Below, in pieces: positions 61,052-64,000 of a stretch of DNA of 64,000 nucleotides. Numbering within the stretch: the stretch's first letter is position 1; each line of letters opens with the position of its first letter. The position numbers were made by a program, and so were the translations under genes. The notes under the pieces are model-generated. The model ran no database searches and was not told where the DNA came from. It was given only the letters and a program-made list of their open reading frames with translations. The stretch is from an uncultured Oceanisphaera sp. (lineage in GTDB: Bacteria > Pseudomonadota > Gammaproteobacteria > Enterobacterales > Aeromonadaceae): positions 1 through 64,000 of the forward strand of contig NZ_CANLZU010000004.1 in NCBI RefSeq assembly GCF_947495715.1, read 5' to 3'.

Positions 61052-61944
61052 CAGTCCATTACCTCGTTAATGGCCTGGCGCAGGCCTTCACCCACCATGT
61101 TGACCACCAGTACCGACAGCAGTATGGCCAGCCCCGGCAGGGTGACGGTCCAGGGCGCCAGATAGACCAGCTCCATGGCGTCCGACAGCATGGCACCCCA
61201 TTCGGGGCGGGGCGGTTGGGCGCCCAGGCCAAGAAAGCCCACGGCGGTAATGTCCAGAATGGCGGAAGAGAGCCCGCGGGTGGTCTGGCTGACGACGGTG
61301 TCGCTCAGGTTGGGCAGGACACCAAATCTGAGTATACGCCAGCGGGTGCCGCCATCCAGGCGCAGGGCGGTAATGTATTCCTTCTGCATTTCGTCGGACA
61401 CGGCGTTATAGATGGCGCGGGTAAACTGCGGGGTCAGCGCCAGGGTAATGGCGATCAGGGTATTGAACAGCCCGGGTCCCAGAATGGCGACAAAAATGAT
61501 GGCCAGCAGCAGCGAGGGGATCGACAGCAGGGTGTCGAGAAAATGGTTGAGAATGCTGGCCTTGAAGCCCTTGCTCATGCCGCCGACAATGCCGATACAA
61601 CCGCCGACCAGCAGCGCCACCAGTACCGCCAGTATCGCGTTGCCAAAGGTGAGGCGGGCACCAAACACCAGCCGGGACAGCATGTCGCGGCCCAGATCGT
61701 CGGTACCGAGAAAAAAGTCGATATTGCCGTCGTCGGACCAGGACGGCGGCATCAGCAGCGCCTGGCTGAACTGCTCGTAAGGGGCGTAAGGCGCGAGCCA
61801 GGGTGCGAGCAGGGTCATCAGCGACAGCAACACCAGGCCCCAGAGTCCAATCATGGCCAGGGTATTCTTGCGAAACAGCTCCCAGGCCTGCTCGCGCGGC
61901 GAGCGGACATGCAATTCCGGATAGATATTAGCTCTGCCGGGCAT
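61051..61944 (-). CDS. sapC: SapC: peptide ABC transporter permease
   Basis: A 297-residue inner membrane permease with about six transmembrane helices and the EAA loop ([17 protein letters not shown]). The N-terminal cytoplasmic stretch ([19 protein letters not shown]) is typical of SapC. Overlaps sapB by 17 nt. Confidence 0.94.
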   Translation of the reverse strand: MPGRANIYPELHVRSPREQAWELFRKNTLAMIGLWGLVLLSLMTLLAPWLAPYAPYEQFSQALLMPPSWSDDGNIDFFLGTDDLGRDMLSRLVFGARLTFGNAILAVLVALLVGGCIGIVGGMSKGFKASILNHFLDTLLSIPSLLLAIIFVAILGPGLFNTLIAITLALTPQFTRAIYNAVSDEMQKEYITALRLDGGTRWRILRFGVLPNLSDTVVSQTTRGLSSAILDITAVGFLGLGAQPPRPEWGAMLSDAMELVYLAPWTVTLPGLAILLSVLVVNMVGEGLRQAINEVMD

Positions 61945-62893
61945 AAATCGCTCTCCTTCTGGCGGGATAAATCAGGGTGGAGAGCACCTCCACGGCGGAG
62001 CTGGCCACTATGGTGAAGGTGGCGATGGCCAGGGTGCCGCCCTTGATGGCGGCATAGTCCTGCAGCGAGATACTGGTAACCAGCCAACGGCCCAGACCGG
62101 GCCAGTCGAACACGATTTCGGTCATGATGGCCGAGGTCAGCACGGTCCCGAATTGCAACCCCAGGGTGGGAATGGCCATGGGAAAGGCGTTGCGCAGGCC
62201 GTGGCGCAGTATGACCTGGGTTTCGCTCAGTCCCTTGGTGAGGGCGGCGCGAATATAGTTTTGCTTGAGTACTTCCAGCAGGGCACTGCGGATCTGGCGA
62301 ATCACTTCGGTGGTGGGCACGATGGCCAGCACCAGCGCCGGCAGTATCAGATGGCGAAGGGCATCGAGAAAGGCGGGCCAGCGATACTGACTGTCGGTGA
62401 GCAGGGTATCTATGGTCATGATACCGGTTATCTGTTTCACCTCGTACAGCAGGCTGAGCTGACCCGATACCGGCAACCAGCCCAGGTTGAGCGAGAAGAA
62501 CATCACCAGTAACAGACCCAACCAGAACACAGGTACCGAGTAGCCGATGAGGGTGCCGGTGAGGATCAGGGTGTCTTGCCAGCGGCCCTGACGCAGGGCG
62601 GCCAGAGTGCCAATGGGGACCCCTACCAGCATTGACAAGGTAAAGGCGGCCAGGCACAGCTCCAGGGTGGCGGGAAAATACTGGCCAAGCGCTCCCAGCA
62701 CCGGCAGACCGGTGGCGCTGGAAATACCGAAGTCGCCGGCCAGCAGCAGTTGCATAAAGGCCAGGTAACCGGGCCAGAAGTCGTTCGGCTCTTCGATCAT
62801 GACCTGAAACTCCAGCACATAGGCCACCAGAGTCAGCATCAAGAGGGTGGTCAGCAGCAGGCCGAGGCGCCGTAACAGATAACGCAGCATCAT
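61928..62893 (-). CDS. sapB: SapB: peptide ABC transporter permease
   Basis: A 321-residue permease of the DppB type: N-terminal helix (MMLRYLLRRLGLLLTTLLML shortened: LRYLLRRLGLLLTTLLM), GVPIGTLAALRQGRW, EAA loop near YIRAALTKGLSE. Coupled to sapA by one-base overlap. Confidence 0.94.
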   Translation of the reverse strand: MMLRYLLRRLGLLLTTLLMLTLVAYVLEFQVMIEEPNDFWPGYLAFMQLLLAGDFGISSATGLPVLGALGQYFPATLELCLAAFTLSMLVGVPIGTLAALRQGRWQDTLILTGTLIGYSVPVFWLGLLLVMFFSLNLGWLPVSGQLSLLYEVKQITGIMTIDTLLTDSQYRWPAFLDALRHLILPALVLAIVPTTEVIRQIRSALLEVLKQNYIRAALTKGLSETQVILRHGLRNAFPMAIPTLGLQFGTVLTSAIMTEIVFDWPGLGRWLVTSISLQDYAAIKGGTLAIATFTIVASSAVEVLSTLIYPARRRAIYARQS

Positions 62894-64000
62894 TACTCCT
62901 TGTAGGCCCGATGAAAGGCAACGCTGCTATAGGGGAGCAGGCGCAGTCCCTTGACTTCTTTACGGAAGGCCTGCAGCCGCTGGCTGTGCACCAGCGGTAT
63001 CACCGCCATGTCCTGATAGGCCAGCTGTTGCGCCTGCTGATAATAGCCGATACGGCGGGTCAGCTGCGGTTCGGTCAGTGCCAGCTCCAGTTGTTGTTCA
63101 AACAGCGGGTGACACCAGCGGCTGGCGTTGGTGCCGGCGGCAATGGCCTGGCAGCTGAGCAGGTTACGCAGCATGTTATCCGGATCCGGGGTGTCGGCGG
63201 ACCAACCGGTCAGCACCGCATCCTGATTTCCTGCCAGCAGCTCGCGGCGCAGTATCTGTTGTTCCAGGCTGAGCAGCTTGACCCGAATTCCCAGCTCGGC
63301 CAGTCGGCGCTGGATCAGCTGGCCGGTTTTCAGGCTGTCCGGGTTGTAGGTGCGCGCCCCGGAAGGCACCAGCAGGGTCATGTCGAAGCCGTTGCTCAGA
63401 CCGGCCTGCGTGAGCAGCCAGCGGGCCCGGCTCTGATCCGGCTGCGGCATCAGCAGCTTGGCATCATGGCCCCAGGACACCGGCGGCAGCAACGACTCGG
63501 CCAGCGCACCGATATCGAAGTATACCGCCTGCAGAATATCCGTTCTGCTCAGCGCCAGGCTCAGGGCCTTGCGCACCCGGATATCATCGAAGGGCGCTTT
63601 CTGGGTATTGAGCGCCAGTACCGCCACGTTCATGCCGGTGGCGTAGCTCAGCGCCAGCTCGGGGTGCTGTTTAATCACCGACAGCTGACTGGTGGCCGGA
63701 TGGGCCATGACATCGCATTCACCGGTCAGCAGTTTGGCCAGCCGCTTGGACGAGGTCGGTGTAATGTCGAACACCAGTTGCGCCAGCCGGGCGCTGCCGC
63801 GCCAGTAGTCGGGATGGCGATGGTAGCGGATAAACTCGTCGGGTCGGTACAGCTTCAGCATAAAGGGCCCGGTACCGACCGGTTGTTGATCGATTCGTTC
63901 GGGATGGCCGGCGGCCAGCAATTGTGCCCCGTATTCAGCCGACAGTATCACCGCATAGTCGGTGGCCAGGTTGGTCAGAAAGGAGGCGTTGGGGCGACTG
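62893..64000 (-). CDS. sapA: SapA: periplasmic peptide-binding protein (N-terminus beyond window)
   Basis: Frame is open to base 64000; I read QSPNASFLTNLATDYAVIL at the cut end, so the start and signal peptide are outside the window. About 369 codons of an ABC solute-binding protein family 5 (expected ~540). QPVGTGPFMLKLYRPDEFIR shortened here: GTGPFMLKLYRP; later KALSLALSRTDI. It binds peptides for SapBCDF. Confidence 0.92.
   Translation of the reverse strand, partial: SRPNASFLTNLATDYAVILSAEYGAQLLAAGHPERIDQQPVGTGPFMLKLYRPDEFIRYHRHPDYWRGSARLAQLVFDITPTSSKRLAKLLTGECDVMAHPATSQLSVIKQHPELALSYATGMNVAVLALNTQKAPFDDIRVRKALSLALSRTDILQAVYFDIGALAESLLPPVSWGHDAKLLMPQPDQSRARWLLTQAGLSNGFDMTLLVPSGARTYNPDSLKTGQLIQRRLAELGIRVKLLSLEQQILRRELLAGNQDAVLTGWSADTPDPDNMLRNLLSCQAIAAGTNASRWCHPLFEQQLELALTEPQLTRRIGYYQQAQQLAYQDMAVIPLVHSQRLQAFRKEVKGLRLLPYSSVAFHRAYKE

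Overview
The window comes from a gammaproteobacterium, most likely a marine member of the Aeromonadales near Oceanimonas, Oceanisphaera or Zobellella; the genus is an inference. DNA is moderately GC-rich. Landmarks are the rpiA / ygfA / 6S RNA / zapA / ygfB / ubiH / ubiI / gcvTHP block, an rssB-galU pair, dnaTC, and a biofilm-adhesin operon ordered like the Shewanella bpfA operon. No rRNA, tRNA, CRISPR array, prophage or transposase gene was found.

Region 1 (1-17.4 kb, all + strand) is a type I secretion and adhesin locus. It holds the C-terminal 1,642 codons of a giant repetitive RTX adhesin, then a terminator. Next come the secretion ABC transporter, the HlyD-type adaptor, a TolC-type outer membrane protein, an OmpA-like lipoprotein, a LapG-type periplasmic protease and a LapD-type degenerate GGDEF/EAL receptor. 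A second, small adhesin follows, with its own LapA-type retention module, a TAAG cleavage motif and a von Willebrand A domain. A 164-residue protein of unknown function and a SIMPL-domain (YggE-like) protein end the block. Family knowledge predicts that high c-di-GMP makes LapD sequester LapG so that adhesins stay on the surface, while low c-di-GMP releases them.

Region 2 (17.5-40.1 kb) is metabolic core: serA; rimK with an aspartoacylase-like partner; acnA; modE divergent from modABC with two ModE-like boxes; rpiA; ygfA; a small VF530-type protein; a two-gene heme/membrane module; 6S RNA; zapA; ygfB; ubiH-ubiI; and gcvT-gcvH-gcvP.

Region 3 (40.2-51.4 kb) holds a host-attachment-family protein, an unrecognised periplasmic protein, yqjD-yqjE-yqjK-like genes, a membrane HD-GYP protein, dnaT-dnaC, an RssB-like regulator whose phospho-acceptor Asp is Asn, galU, a ComEA-like protein, yciI, yciB and an EamA transporter.

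Region 4 (51.4-64 kb) holds the ribose operon rbsDACBKR (minus strand) with a CRP site and a candidate RbsR operator, miaE, and sapABCDF, with sapA cut by the window end.

The most unusual non-coding signal is a dispersed family of hairpin-rich repeats in four intergenic spaces (after acnA, on both sides of rbsB, and between miaE and sapF). One copy has MITE-like imperfect terminal inverted repeats, and another carries a separate nested palindrome.
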